From Crotophaga sulcirostris (taxonomy: Eukaryota > Chordata > Aves > Cuculiformes > Crotophagidae): a stretch of 64,000 nucleotides of DNA. A program made the translations under genes and the position numbers. The DNA lies in the NCBI GenBank assembly GCA_013397455.1, contig VYZB01000380.1, positions 629,475-693,474 on the forward strand, given 5' to 3'. Under the pieces are notes generated by a model, which searched no databases, was not told where the DNA came from, and saw only the letters and a program-made list of their open reading frames with translations. Positions 11,538 through 26,400 of the stretch are shown here, in pieces (the first letter of the stretch is position 1; the number at the start of each line of letters is the position of its first letter).

Positions 11538-14500
11538 GAAAAGAAAATAGTTAGCAGTTTGTTCCAGGGTCACCTCGAAAGATCCATGCAAATTCCTTTC
11601 AAAATATCAAGCACTAGCTAAATCACACATCATGAGATTAGGAAAAGAAAATATAAAATTTCTGTTACTGTCAGTTTCATTCAATAGATAAAAGTGACTT
11701 TTACGGTATATTTATAGTTTTAAAGTGGTGTTCTTCTGAACTACTGTCCATAAAAAGCAGTGCCAGCAATTGAATTTATTCATTTTCTCATAAGAGTATT
11801 ATAATCTTAAATGAATAACAAGATGTTAAATGATTTGTGAATAACAAAACGTATTAACACAGGTTTTCTTTCATTTTTCAACAGAGCCTTGGTCTATCTT
11901 AGCAAACAATTGCAGTTGCTATATCTTTCTTTTTTTTCAATTTGAAAATTTATATGTCTTGAAAGTCCACTGGCATCTTTTTTTTGTAATCTCTGTTATT
12001 AAAAAGAAAAGGGTTATACAGAAAGGGATAGCTGTTGTAGGAACTATTAGATGACTGTGTGTCTGAGAAACTTGAAAGGCCAAATGACTTGGGGTTACTT
12101 CAACTATTGATAAGATGAGATACTAACTTCGTTCGCACACTGAATCAATTATACTAAGATGATAATTGACAACAGTTGAATAAGTCTTAATTCTTTACCT
12201 AACCTAGCAAGGCTTATATAGGACTCTGGGGAACAGCTGCAGACTATCTCAAAACTTTCATCTTAAATATTTGTCAGGATTTCCTCTGAGAAGTTTGGAG
12301 GACAAAACTATCTAAGTATGTCTTTCCCACAAGGTCTTCAGCCATAATATCTTTCAAATATCTTTTTCCATTACATAAATTTTGTACCTTGACATTTGTA
12401 CCTCAACATTTATTGTATTTGGCTCTTTCACAAACCACCTCTTTCCTATTTAAAAATTCTCACAGTTATCGTTTACACCTCCATCCCTTCTACAGTGTGT
12501 AAGAATGCAACTCTTGCTCCCCAGTGCATATTTTTATGCACCAAGTTTTTTTTAAGCAGTAGAAATACTGGGGTCCTAGATGTTTTGGTTGGTCCAGAGT
12601 AGAAGCAACAAAGCATTTGTACTTGAATGCAAGTTACTATTTATGAGATTATAAAAGAATCATTTTTCAAGTAGATTCTGAAAACAGGATTTCTGACATG
12701 GGAAAGATTCAGGCCAATGGAGAACCTGGAAGAAATCTTGGATCCATGCTGGGCCATTATTTCATTAAGAGTACAGACTCGTGAATTTAAGTGCAAACAA
12801 CTAGGGCATCTCAATGTTTTTTGAAATGCGGTTATGTACTTCTTGATTATAAAGGACAAAAAGTATTAATTTTGTGGCATAAGAGAAAGAATAAACGTGC
12901 AGACTTGGTTATATTGGGAAAAATTACTAGAGAAAAAATCAATAGAATTGGAGCTGTATGATACACGAGCAAACACCCTGCCATTCCCACTGAGGGAGAA
13001 GGCACAACAGGAAGTCAAATCTAAGAAAGGAAGAGTTATTTTTATCATTTTTATGTTTGAATGGCAATAAAATTACTGATATATATTATGGTGCCTTCAT
13101 TTGAATTAAGTATTTTTTTTTATGTTGGATTCAGACAAGTGTCAAACAATTTAATTATAAGAGATTAAAACTTAGAAAATATTACATAATACACAACCAC
13201 TGCTGAAATCTGCATTAGTTTCTAGCTGTCAAAGCTAGGTAATTACTTCAGATTTTTGTGCTATCACAGGGTGAAATTAACTGAAATCTGGTCTATTTCA
13301 TAGAAATTTTTTATTAAGTTCTTAGTTGCTTGCCAACCCTGAGGGAGTGAAATTAACTCTGGATTCTGAACACAATCTTGTGTTAAAGTAAAATTAAATT
13401 ATCTGGCTTTCAACAATCGAAACCCAAAGGATTTTTCTTCCTAAAGGTGTTTTTTATAAAAAAAAAAACTGTCTCGTTCTCTTGTAATATAGCTGGGCAC
13501 AAAAATGTCCCGTTTCATTCCATTAAAAAAATAGAAAAACATTAGGAGATAATTATGTCACTAAAACTGGTCTCTTGTCATTCAAATACGAGGGTTAGAA
13601 ATAATGAAATATAGAAATAGAATAGAAATACTAGGATGTAAAACTAGTTTTACTTTCGGATGAACATGTGGGAGCTTATTGCAAAGTTATGCCTAAGGAA
13701 AGCTGTGAAGAAATAATGCAATAATGATCTTTCATTGACTTTGAGCAGTGTTCGCATTTTACAGCCTGAAAACATCACAGACTACTTCTCTTCATGTACT
13801 GCCCACAGCAGTAGGAGCTAAGACAAATATCTGCTGGGGGATAGGAACGGAAAGACGTTCCCTTTTCCTCCTTCATGTTCAGTAGTAATGTGAAGCCAGG
13901 GCAACCGAGAAAGTATGTTGCTGTGCAGCTAAGAAAGATAAACCATGCTAAGCTCAAGTCCATCCTGGAAGGAAAAAATTGTAAGGTAGCAAAAGTTAGT
14001 AACAACAGCAGGCAATGATACTCATTAAGACACCTCATACATCCAGAAGCAAGACTCCTTTGTGTTAAGCGTGATATCATCAATGACTTCGAACACAATG
14101 GCCATGTTAGCAAAACTCTGTGTTTTGAAATCAAAAAGCACCTAGTCTGTAATAAGGGGACAGGTAACTGCAATTAGGATTAAAAGGTTTTGTGTGAATA
14201 TCCAGTATTGTATATAATAAGTTTTAATCCATTCAGATAGTACTTTGTCAGATCTTTTAAACCCAGCCCACTGTTGTGAAACTTGTAGTCAAGATGATGA
14301 GGTGAATGTTTTTACTGTTGTCAATGTCCAAAAATTATTCCATTCTACTTTTGGTGAACATAAGACCAGACTATTTTTAAACAATCTGTACTGTGGATTT
14401 TCACCAGCTATCTTGTACTTAACCCCAGCACCGATTTTCTTTTCTACAGAGTTCCAGGTTCACAGGTTCTTTTAATAAGCCACATGTAACATTTCAGAAC

Positions 14501-17500
14501 AGTGGGATGGAAGGTATGTGTTTATTATTATCTGCTTATTATTTTTAATTTTTTGTCTGTTGGGTTTCCATTCAGTCATATTGGCAGCTATCATCTTGAC
14601 AGTGTAGGCATAAGTTAGTTATTTATTTCTCTCTTTCCTGTTCAATAACTCAACAATCAGCTTTGGAACTGGTCTATGATACTTAGCTCTGCAGGCTTAA
14701 AGGAAGTGTGCAGTAAAGAGTTATTACTCTGCATCTCCCAGTTTATCCATTTATAATTAATTTTCTGTTAAAGAATTCAATTTCCACACTACCTTAAGGA
14801 TAACGCCCTGGCAATCTGCCACGTCAGTTGTTACTCTTTGTTAGGAAGATTTGCCCTTTCTAACAAGGTGACCTGTTGTCAATAATATTTCTTTCTCAGA
14901 TGAGAGTAGTCAGCAGGAACATGATTATTGCAACAGGAATGGCCCTTCATAGAAATATTTCTGATTACTGACCACAGTAGTCTTGAGTGAGAGGCAACAG
15001 CGGTGACCCTGGTGCTCAATCTGATGTCACTGACAATGTCAATATAGCTCTGCTGGTGAGAATAAAAGAAAAGAGATAGTGACAATGGCAGTGCATAAAT
15101 CACTGTTATAGTATGATGAGTAGAAAATAATATTTTAAAAAGTTTCCAATTTAGTAAGAATGCCTTGCTTCAGCAGTTTCTCAGTGCTTTAACATGAGAA
15201 ATATCTCAATTTTGCCTTTAATTTCCAAGAAACAATGTTATTAACTCCTTATTTATTTCCTATTTGGGAATAAAATTAAGGTAAAAAAATCAAGAGAGGT
15301 AAGCAGACATCACATTTTCAGTGTTCATGTAACATAAATAACAGTAATGTCACAGACCATGAAAGGCTACACCATTTGCTCTGGCTCAGGTTCTCTGCTT
15401 TCTTGCGAGCCGTTACTGATTCGGTGTAAGCATAGAGCCTGAGTCTTGGATCACGGGTGAAAATATATATTGTATGGCTCATACAATACAAATGCTTCTT
15501 TTTCTGCAAAATAATTCTGCAGTTAAAATTAGTTCAAAGTAAGTGTTATGTATTACTGCATGGGAGTTGAACTTGGACGAGATGTTTTTACAGTTCCAAT
15601 GCTTTTGTAATACAATGTCGTAACTTTAGGATTCTGTTGAATTTCGGTCTTCAGTATAAAATTGCTGAATATAAGATTATGCACTTAATATAAAGTTAAT
15701 AGTTTTATATAAGTTCAATATATATTAATGATAAAGTATAAAATATTGAAGTTGCAGTTCAAAAAATTCATTAAAGTTCAGTTTTAACCTTGGCATATTG
15801 ACCTACAGTATCATAAGTAGGGTTTTAGTTAATCTGCTGTTTCACCTAAGTGTCATACTTGTATTGCTAATTTCTCAGAAGGTAATGAAGATTGTTAACA
15901 CCATTCTTTGAACAGCAATGCATTCTGACTCAAATTGGTTCCTATTTAAAATATTACAATAAAAAAAACAATTAATAGCATCAGTTCTCATGTAGCATTA
16001 CATGGTGATACATACTCCACACTCCATAAAGGCTAACACAGCTCTGGGTCACAAATACAACTGCAAGTAGTAGTGCAGTTTTTAATTATCAGAGCTTCTT
16101 GGGCTCCTTTATATATACAGAAAGGTGTTCCTAAGAACTACTTCTGGACTGCAACATCCTTCAAAACACCTTCAATACTAAGGAAAGAAATACCCTCTGC
16201 ATGGTTTGTGTACCAAGCACATATTTTGGGGAAAGTTGTTTACAGAGAGAGAGAAAAGAGAGAATTAAAATAATTTCAGTTAATGGGAAAGATCAGGAAG
16301 AAAAAAGAAAGACAATGCAGAGATCATTGCCCTTATTTTAGCAAAACCTGAACTACAAATGCATTTGCTAATATGATGGCTCAGGGTTTTTATGGAGCTT
16401 TTTGTGGTCTCCAAAGTTTATCTCTATTTTTTCTTAAAAAAAAAAGAAGTAAGAAAATAGATTCTAGCACAGTGAACAGAGAAAATATAAGTAAATAACA
16501 GTGAAAAATAAGAACGAACTATTCAACGTCACATTTGTGTCATTTTCTTTTACCACTATGAAGGATTTACTGTCTGCTGAAGGTCAATGATTCAAATCTG
16601 AAGTTAAATTGTTGGTTTTCAGAAGCAGTAGTTATCTGCTCTTCTTATAGACTTCTGAAGATTAAATACCCAGAACATTTTAAAATCAAAAGTTTGGGAC
16701 TAACAGTAGATTTCAGGCATTTCATCCATATTCATGCACTTGCAGAGGCACTATGGTGAATTGGATGTAATGCTGAACATACAAAAAGTCCACATGAGCA
16801 AATGTTTAATAAAACAGGTTGTGTTTGCATATCAGGCCACTGAATGGAAAAATGGCTCAAGGTGGGCCAGGAGTGTAATAGTGGTTAACACCTCCCTTTT
16901 GGTGTTAAACTATAATGCATCAAGAAAAGAAGAACTAGAGAATCCTAGACTTTACAAGGCTTCTGGATTCTGGGAAAATAAAAGATTCATAGCTTTGTTT
17001 CTAAACAGTGCACTTTGCTCCCTTGCCTTTTTGGAAAATCCAAAAGGCTGAGTCAGCACCAACATTCAAGTGACCCTGAGCTTATTTATGGACTGACTCC
17101 AACCTAAGCAATGGATGCTTCAGGTAAGATATCTTAGCTACTGGAACTAAAATGTAAAAAGAAATGCTAACAAACATGTGAACCAAAACTAGAATTACAT
17201 CATGTATCCAAATGCAAGAAATTTCTCAGAGATTCTTTAAAGAAGTTCCGTCAAATGCCATACATCATTGAGATAGTAAACCTGCAGAAAGGCAGTGTGG
17301 ATTACATTTCTTGGATGTAAAAGCCCAAGCTACTTTCCTCCCAGAGATTTACCAGTGGGATTTTAAATTACAAGGAACTTCCAAGCCAACCCAAATACAG
17401 TAACATCTTTGGTGTAGTGCCGGTAAAACACTTGAGAAAAGAAATAAATTAAACAGATAACAAATGTTAAAAATCAAACATATGAAAAACCATATGACAA

Positions 17501-20500
17501 CAAAGGCACTGAATTTCCTTATGAAACTATGCTGATTAACAAGGATGAAAAATATCACAAAGAAGAAATCAAAAACTATAGAGTATATCCCACTAAAAAT
17601 AAAATTAAAATGTCAAGAACATTTTTGTATTTTGTTGATAAATAGAGAATGAAATGTGATCAAAGGAATACTTCGTTATTTTTAGGAGGAAAGGCAATAA
17701 ACCAAAGCCACATTTGTAATACAAATGAAAGAAAAATAATTCAATGAAATTATGAAAAAATAAATACAGTTATTTTGGGAAAAATACAAATAAATGAGTT
17801 TTGCTGTAATTTAACTTACCATTTTTCAATAACATGGTGGAATGATGTCCATAGGAGCTCTTGAGGATCCAATATTTTAGAAGTAACGCTGAAGAAATAT
17901 TAATATTTGATTCTCCATTCCCGGTTGAATGTCTCTCTCACTGAAATGGAGGCTGCGGCCTGTCAAGTAGCATTTTGTACTTCAGCTAATGTGTATAAAG
18001 AGCTGCCTCCACCCCTCTGGAGTTCCAGGAGCAACTGTCTACACCTCCACAAGCATAGAGATCTGCTTTGAAAGTTGTAAAACCAGGTTTTGTAGCATTA
18101 CTTCATGTAAAGACAGATGACAGAATAGAATTTCATATTTAAATGTGTGCATGTAGGAAACATCCTGCATTTTTTCAAGTCATGACACCAAAATGTCATA
18201 TTGGAACATTCCCTATATGCTTTGGTCCCACACCACAAATCTTTGATGGCAGCATGGCCTTTTCAAATACTTTACAGTTTCAAGATACCAACTCTCCATT
18301 TTGAGATTACAGCCATTGTAAAGACCACTTTAAGATGCTTTTATCCTCCAGTCAGACCGAAAACCTAAGAGGATTTGGAACCTAGAGATCACTCTGCAGC
18401 AAGCATGCCACCATCACAGCCCCCTCCTCAATACAGGTATTTCTTTGAATACACTTCCTTGTCCTACTAGAAAAGAAGGACATGCCGTACATCCTGCAAA
18501 CAGGGTTTTAATCTTTATTCAACAGCTGTTGTGTTGAGAACATAAAAATAAGACCTTTCATAATCTGAAATGCTCAAAAAAAAAAGTAAAGAAAAAACCC
18601 AAAAACATAAAGCCCTTTTCCTGGAAATAAAGTAGATAAAGGAAAACATCCAAATACCTTGTGCATGTAAAATGGACTCCCAGTATTTTAAAGACACACA
18701 ATACAATTTTATAGTTTCAAGATCTTGAAATTTATATGTTCAACTTTAGAAGACCTAGGATTTTACATGTACTTAGTATTTAATATTTTCTTTTAGAGAG
18801 GAAGTGCTCCAGGTCAGGAATTCAGTCTTTGGGAAGAGGCATTAAGATCGTGTAAACAGTTGAATACACAGATTATTCTGTGCCTTTACAGTACTCACCA
18901 CATTACAGTCTTAATCCTGACTGAGTCTTTGGACATTAGGATGATTCCAGATAACTGGAACAATAAGGAGAGCAACATCAAAAAATGCCTGATAAAAAAT
19001 TATATATGCGACAAGTTATGCTAGTTACAGTGTGAACTATCTCAAGAATCATTGAATCACTTTGTTGTATTTCAGATTATACAGACAGTCTCGCTGCTTA
19101 GCATCTACGAACAGCTAAAGCATGACAAAGAGAAATGTAGTCTACTTTGGTGAGAAGAAAGGAGAGGTGAATTCACTGAAGCAATATTTCTGAAGTTGAC
19201 AATCATGATCATTTCAGGATCTGACTTCTTTTCATATTTTGCTGAGCATGTAGATGCAAGCAAACGTCAGTACTTGAAGAAGAAATAGTCAGCCCAAGTC
19301 CACGTGTTATCTAGGACCGAACACAAGAAGCTGTTGACACTTCTACCTCTCATAATGTATTTTCAGGATCAACACTTGTACAAGCCTGAAAATAACTGTA
19401 ACTGACAGAGAATGATAGTTCCTGTGACAGACTCATGCACGACTTTTTTTATACATCATGTTGCAGTCCCCTCCTTTAGAATATGTTGACTGTCCCCTAT
19501 TTGCCAGAGGCAATTTATATGCCTCTCTTCCTTTCAAGTGTGAAAACGGCTTTTCAAAATTGTCTTAATGTGTGACACAAGATTAGGAGAAATCTGTCCT
19601 GCTGTAGTGACTGGTTTCATAACCACAAATTCCACTTCAGGTTTAAACATGTTATCCAGTAACTTTTAGTATTAGAAACAGGGAAAGGATATCATTGCCT
19701 GCTGGAAGTTTTACCATGAAATTACCATCTTAATATGTGAGTCTGGAACATATCATGTACAGATATGTACACATATCAGTGTACAGAAATGATATCTTCT
19801 GTCATTTTTAGTGATTTTAAATCACCTGTAGAAGGACTTAATTCTGAGACTGCGACTTAAGAGGAGTGTGGAAAGACCCACTAACTATAGGAGAGAGAGG
19901 GAGATGGAGGGGAAGGGCTTTGCAGTCATCACACCAATATAAACATGCACCAATACACGGCCTGGCACCTCCTTATTATGCAAAGTTGAATGCTCAAGCC
20001 CTGTTCATGTGGTGGTTTGTGTTATGGTGGTGGGGGTGCAGACACACAGGGAAAGGGAGGGCAAGATGCAAGATGCCCTCCTGTCCCTCAGAAACTGGGC
20101 ATGCCACAGGTTGGGTGAGCTCCTCAAGTGACATGGAGATGCATGCTCAAATGCATGAATGTTAATCTCAGAGAAACTACAAATGTCAAAAATCATGTAA
20201 CTTCATCCAAAAAATTGGTCATCAGCAGCACTGTCAACTGCATCAGTCTCAGCATCTGAAAAGTGAGGGCAAGAAAATATCTATTTTAATTCCCTTTCCT
20301 CAACTGTCTAATTTGTGTCTAGTATATTGTGTAGATGGTGACTAGACCAGTTGGTAATTGATATTGGTAGTAGATTGCAAAACAATTTTTCTTTGTAAAC
20401 AGGAATGTCGGTAGGGAAGAATATTTCTTGCACTTTCTTGTGTTTTGTGTAGATGCAGCGATATGTATATTAACATTCTTACATTTGTTGAAAGCATTTT

Positions 20501-23380
20501 ATTTTCTTTTTAAGAATATCTTTTGTTAAGTGTTTATGCATGGAAAAGATCAAACAGCAATAATAAAAAGCTAGATAAAGTGAGGACTAGAAGGCAGGAT
20601 TAAAATTAAATAGCTACAAAAGCTTTAAGAACAACCTATAAATAATGTACATTAAATCAGATGATCAGATATATTCATCTGTGTTTTACCCGTACAAAAT
20701 CATCCTAAAATATGATGATAACCTGAGCTGGAGGTGTTCAAAAGACTTCATTGTTGAAAATTGCAGTTGCATGTTCTGAATCTTTTGAAGAAATATCTCG
20801 AAGCTTAAAATGTTGCACTTAAAATTACAAAGGAAGAAATAATATAATTGTCAGCTAAATCCATACCAATACATAATTCAACTGTAGAACAAATGTCCTA
20901 AGAAAAAGTCAGATTGACAGTCATTATTATGCAGGTGCCAGAAAAAGAAAAAACATTGCAAAAACTAGTCAGAATAGTACATCTGCAGGAGAAAAAAAAA
21001 TGGATCTGGCAGTAGCCACCAGAAAAAGAACAGTAATATGTTAGTTGATGGTAGAAATGTAGCAGATCTGAAGCCAGTTTTCTACTGAAGATTTATATAG
21101 TGTAAAGAAGTGTCTGTATCTGGGGAAAAGGACTGTGGATGCCAGGAAAGCTGCCTGTCTGTTTTTCACGTTTCATAGACATCTCTTTTCTTTTTCTTGT
21201 CTTTTTCTGAGACAAGCAAAGGGTCTTATTTTGCAGTTTTAAGTACTTTTTATATTTTTTTTCTTAAAAAATGCCACGTACTCTTGTTTGTACATACATT
21301 GCCTGAGGGCAATAATCAGATAGTAAAATACTATAGTGAGAAAAAAAAATAAAATCCTACATGCAACAGAATATCCACTGCCTTTTATATAGCCCAAAAT
21401 CTCTCACATGTCCACTGTGCTCCATGCGATGATAACCCTTTAGATCTCATCACTCCCCTGTTTGATCGCACACTCAAGTCACTCTTCACTCATTGTTATA
21501 AAAAACCAAAAGAACCTTACTTGTTCTGTTTTATGGAAAGAAATAAGGGTGCTCTCACACAAATACAGAATACCTCACAGAGAGATGAAGAATGACTTGT
21601 TGATTTCCTATGTACTGACATTGATATATAAATATTTTTTAAATATTTATGTTTGATCTTGGTGCCACTTCTCAACTTTCAAAAAGAACTCTTCACATTT
21701 AAGACTGTAAGTCTGAGAAACATTCAAGATTTTGAGCATGCAAGTACTCATAACCACTAGCATAACATGCAGAGTCAGGATATAAAACAACCTCTTTGTT
21801 TCTACATCAACTATGCATACTTTTTATAAGGGGTTTCCATATTTTTCGACTCTTCCTGACCTCTAATTCTGTAAGAATAGCAAATGCACTCAGAGATTGT
21901 CTATATTTCTGTATGTCTATCTTTTTTTATAAACCTAGCTTCAGGAATGTCATGCAAAGCAACCTGCAACTGCTATACAGATATCACCAGTATCGAACCT
22001 GTCATAAGTGTTAGCACAGACAAGTGGTGATAAATCTTGTAAAATCTCTTGGGCTCCATCCCTTACAAGCACTTCTGCAGTATGCCTAGTACCTCTTTCT
22101 CTCATTTTCATGAACAATCAACTGTATTTTTAACCTAAAACCACACTTCTTAACGTTATTTATTCCAGGAAAGAAATAGTTGTGTGTTTACTGAGATAAA
22201 CAAGATATGTGTCTGCATATTGAAGTAAAAATAGTATACAAAGCATATGTTTACCATGTACTTAATTTTAGAATTAAGAATACAGAAAATCCCATATTGA
22301 AACCTAAGGCTACCAAAGCACGTTATCTGGAGTAATTTTATTCTCTTTTGAAGAAGCTTCTTCTAAGTTGCATGCTGAATTACAAACATTTTCATTATTA
22401 TTTACTGTTATACCAGAAAATAAGAATAAGAAATAATGGATAATTTACTCTTTGGATCACCACATATCTCTTTTGATTACAATTTCTATATTAAAATCTA
22501 TATTACACAAAGGTTTTCTTCCTAAGTCCAGTGTATTTATTATAGTCTGTAAAATATTTAACTTTAATATTATGTCAAAAGATTTCTAATGCATTTCAAT
22601 GGAAGCGCTTTTTCTATCACTGAAATCTTTCCAAATCAAAATGTGTGCATGCGAAGTTGTATGGTTAAGAGCAAAGCCATATAACTAAAAGGAGACAGTA
22701 TCTGTTTTCTTGAAACTTCCTCTAAAAACATCACAAGTTTTCTGACAGTTATGGAGGTTAGCCAAACTTCTGGGCAATGTTCAGTCCTGGTTTATGCTAC
22801 TCTATTAGATAAGCTGAATTCTTACAACTAGACTCCAAAATCCAGTATTTATTGTACAAATTAAGTAATCCTTTTAAAAATTCTCTTTTCTGAATATTTT
22901 TTCAGACTTATTTAATTTATTTTTTATAGTTATTTTTTAAAATACCCAAAAGCAGATATTCAACTTCTAGAGATCCATCAGCTTCAATTTACAGTGAAGC
23001 AACAAGCCCCAATAACAGCGGAACATTAACATGACTGAGAGCTACAGTCTGGAGTAAGGAGAAAGTAGAACTGAACTGCGACAGGATCTAATGAACCAAA
23101 ACTGCTCATTTATTCAGTGCTAGACAAGGAGTAGGAAGTAGGTGCAATTCTAAAATTATCACAAAAATCGCTCCAGAAAGCAATACAATGTGTCTGCTGT
23201 ACACGTCCCTATAAAATTGAATTAGGCTATTAAAAACTGAAGCATTTCCATACTTAGAACAAGAAGAACATTGTGGGTGAGATCTGGCCAAACACATATC
23301 ATAGTTAAAGGCAGGCTTTCTGTTGATTTTAAAGGACCTAGGGATTCAGTTCATAAGCAGAAATATGGAAACAGCCCTTT

Positions 23381-23415
23381 ATACATACATACAAATATAT
23401 ATGCATATGTATATG
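23381..23415. repeat. (ATAC)n/(ATGT)n microsatellite
   Basis: Three ATAC units followed by alternating purine-pyrimidine sequence (atatatatgcatatgtatat). Such tracts are common and variable in vertebrate DNA. Confidence 0.8.
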
Positions 23416-26400
23416 TGGCAGTTACCCATGTATGAAATGATAGCAGACTGTAGGGAGACAAAGAGGTAGAGAGAGGTAGAGAGACTCTAAATAACATAGT
23501 AACACTGACTGGGGTTTGCCTGACCTTATTAACACTCAACTAAAGAGAAAATTGGGGTAGATTTTTACCTCAGTCACTTCCACACAACTTCACTTGTGTA
23601 AGTTTTTAATGCAAATATGGGAGGTCCAGAGCAGCTCATAATAGGTGTAATGAGTCGGGCTACTTGCTTGGGTGCTCTATATAACTGTGTTTGTTGCCCT
23701 GTACTGACAACATTAGTAGCCTTCGCAACCAGCAAAAGACACTGGGTTTGGTCTCTGTGTTAAAACGGGAGCCCTTTCTACAGAGTCTGAGCTGGAGTAG
23801 AATTTAGACTTATCCACATACTGTTTTGGGAAATACAAAGGGCGCATCCAACAACTCCAGGACAGGCTGCAAATTTCAAATGAAAGTGGTAGTCGTACAT
23901 TGACATTCTTCACATGTTCTGACCTATAAACCACTCATCACTCTCTCTCATTTCTACTGTACAGGAAAATGAAGAAATCACAAGAGACAGCTTTTGGTTT
24001 AAATATTTTTGAAGGGTCAGGCTGATGACAGGAACATCTGGCAATTGAAAGTGGCACACTTCTAATAGCTACCTAGGAGATGAGGTGTGAGAAGCACTAT
24101 TACTCAGCTGAGACCTAAAAAATTGACTAGACATGACAGAAGAGAAAATTATAGTTTTTAATTACATCCAGTTGTTACTTTGGAAATAAAACAACCAGCC
24201 TTAGTGACTTGATTATCATATTGGCATCCTGTCAATCTCATAATCCATTTAAGAATAAAATAGTTGATAGTCTGGTATTTAGTGTTTATCAACTGTGTAT
24301 TTTAAGGTTATTGAGTTACACTCAAAGGCCAAACTCATCTGTAGTGTAAGTGACAAAACACAAACTACATTCTACTTAATCTCTGGACAGGTGTTGGAAA
24401 GAAGGCCAAATAGCAACATATTTATCAACACCTCTGCTTAAAATTCTTTACAAGTGATGTATTTCCCTCATCAACAGAAGCTATTTATCCCTGACACTCC
24501 CTCTGTCAGAATAGAATCATCTTCAGTACCACTAAAATAGAAAGTTACGACTTTTTAATCACCAAGGAAGATGAATCACTGCAATGAAGGAATAGGAAAG
24601 CAAAGGTATGTCCAATCAAATTAATGCATTATCAACCAAAATAATACTTTTCTTATTGTGCATGCTTTCTGACCTCCGAATGCCCTATAATAACATTGTA
24701 AATGATGGAAAAATGCTGATATATGAAATAGAATAATATCATTTTCTCAACCACTCATGGAAATTCTGTCACCTTCTCACAAACAAACTCAATCTTAAAT
24801 TGCTGGAAACCAGTCTTTAAACTACCATTCACGTTTGCAGACCATCTTCCTTTTTTTTCATTTTGTAAGTTATATAAATTATACCTTCCAAGTCATCTGC
24901 AGCTATCTGAAATCCACACAAATTGAATCAAAATAGGTAAGAATTTTGCTCAACAAAGCCCTTAGTGTGCCTCAAACCACACGTTGCCTCAGCCTGTCTC
25001 TAGTACTGTCAGTCCAACCATTTAAATACAATGAATCATGTCCCCAGACTTCTATAGACAAAAATCCAAAACCAAATGAACTAAAAACCTGAGGTCTTTT
25101 AAATATTATCAGATCTGGATAGCATTTGGGTCATGCGTTCATAGTTTTTGACAAAACCTCAGAACTGCTGTTTCTTCAGATTAAAGCTGAGTTCTCTTAT
25201 TTATGAAACAGTTTGAGTAATATGGTTCAAACATCAAGTACAAAAGCAAAGAACTGCAAAATCAAGGGTATATCTTCATATCATCACCATATTTCATAAC
25301 ATATCTCCCTGGTAGTTCTATACCTTCCATGAGCTGGAGGTATAGCCATAGTATACAGTGACGTTATTTTTGCAATTCATTTTAAGTTTATGAATCCTGA
25401 ACTCAGCTTCTGAAATTCTAGCACCTCTAAAATACCTAAATCCCTAAACGTGTCCATGAAAGCATAATAAAAAACTAAGATTTATTGTTGCAGCCTTAAG
25501 TCTGATTGAGGTTTTGCATTTCCGTGTAGGACTTGACTAAAGTGATTACTTTCAGTACTTCAAAAGAAAGAAAAAGAGAGATATGAATTCTTAGAAAGAG
25601 ATGTGACTTAAAGTTACATTATACTGTGAAAAATGGTTCTAAAAAGTGTTGTGAAGCTCAGTGCTAATGGTATGTTAGTTATATCTTGTTGACTACTGAC
25701 AGGCTATTAAATTATCATTAAATAATCGATGGTCTATCTCAGACCTTCAAAGGTAATTCAATTGTCTGAAAATAGTGGCATTTGCATCGCTGGAGGCAAG
25801 TAATCAGTTTTGTTGTTAATGGAAGAATAGAGTCCATCTCAAATTTTAAAAAAGGAGAGGATGAATCATCCACCTGTATGGAATCTAGTATCCAATAACT
25901 GATAGAGTCCCTTTATACATGGAAGTGAGGAAGGCCAGGCCCTTAAATACCTATGTTAGACTAGCAAGAAAAGGGTATAATCATCCAAAAAGGCAGGGAA
26001 AAAGATATTTTCTTTGTAGAAAGGTAAATAAACATCAGAAGAGAAGACAAGTTCAGACAGAGAAAATCTTATTTGCCATTGAGAAAACCATTGAACTCCA
26101 AAGACAGTGATCATCCAGGGAAAAACCTTGTTACTTAATTAAATGTTTGTAACAAGTACCCACCTCCTAATTCCACAACCTGTCCCCATTATCTCCCTCA
26201 GTAAATCCAAGATGATCCAAGTGTATGACTATACTCTCTCCTTTTTTGATGGTTCTGTGGGAATAAGGCAATGTTTCCTGGAAATTGGGGTAGGCACAAG
26301 GAAAAAGCTGGGGGTGTCTGACATTTTTACATCCTTGACATTATTACCTCATCTTCTATTTTCAAGAGAAAAGTGTGCAGTTTGTATGGCTGCAGAAAAA

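Noticed and set aside
13775..14173. Minus-strand open frame of 132 codons rich in Leu and Cys
   Set aside because: No recognised domain, no splice context I could support, and length within chance for AT-rich sequence of this size.
16734..17051. Plus-strand open frame of 105 codons
   Set aside because: No similarity, no regular domain pattern and no clear splice or promoter context.
17985..18010. TATA-box-like gtataaagag near a GC-richer segment
   Set aside because: No start codon with a coding exon, CpG island or initiator context follows; such strings are frequent in AT-rich DNA.
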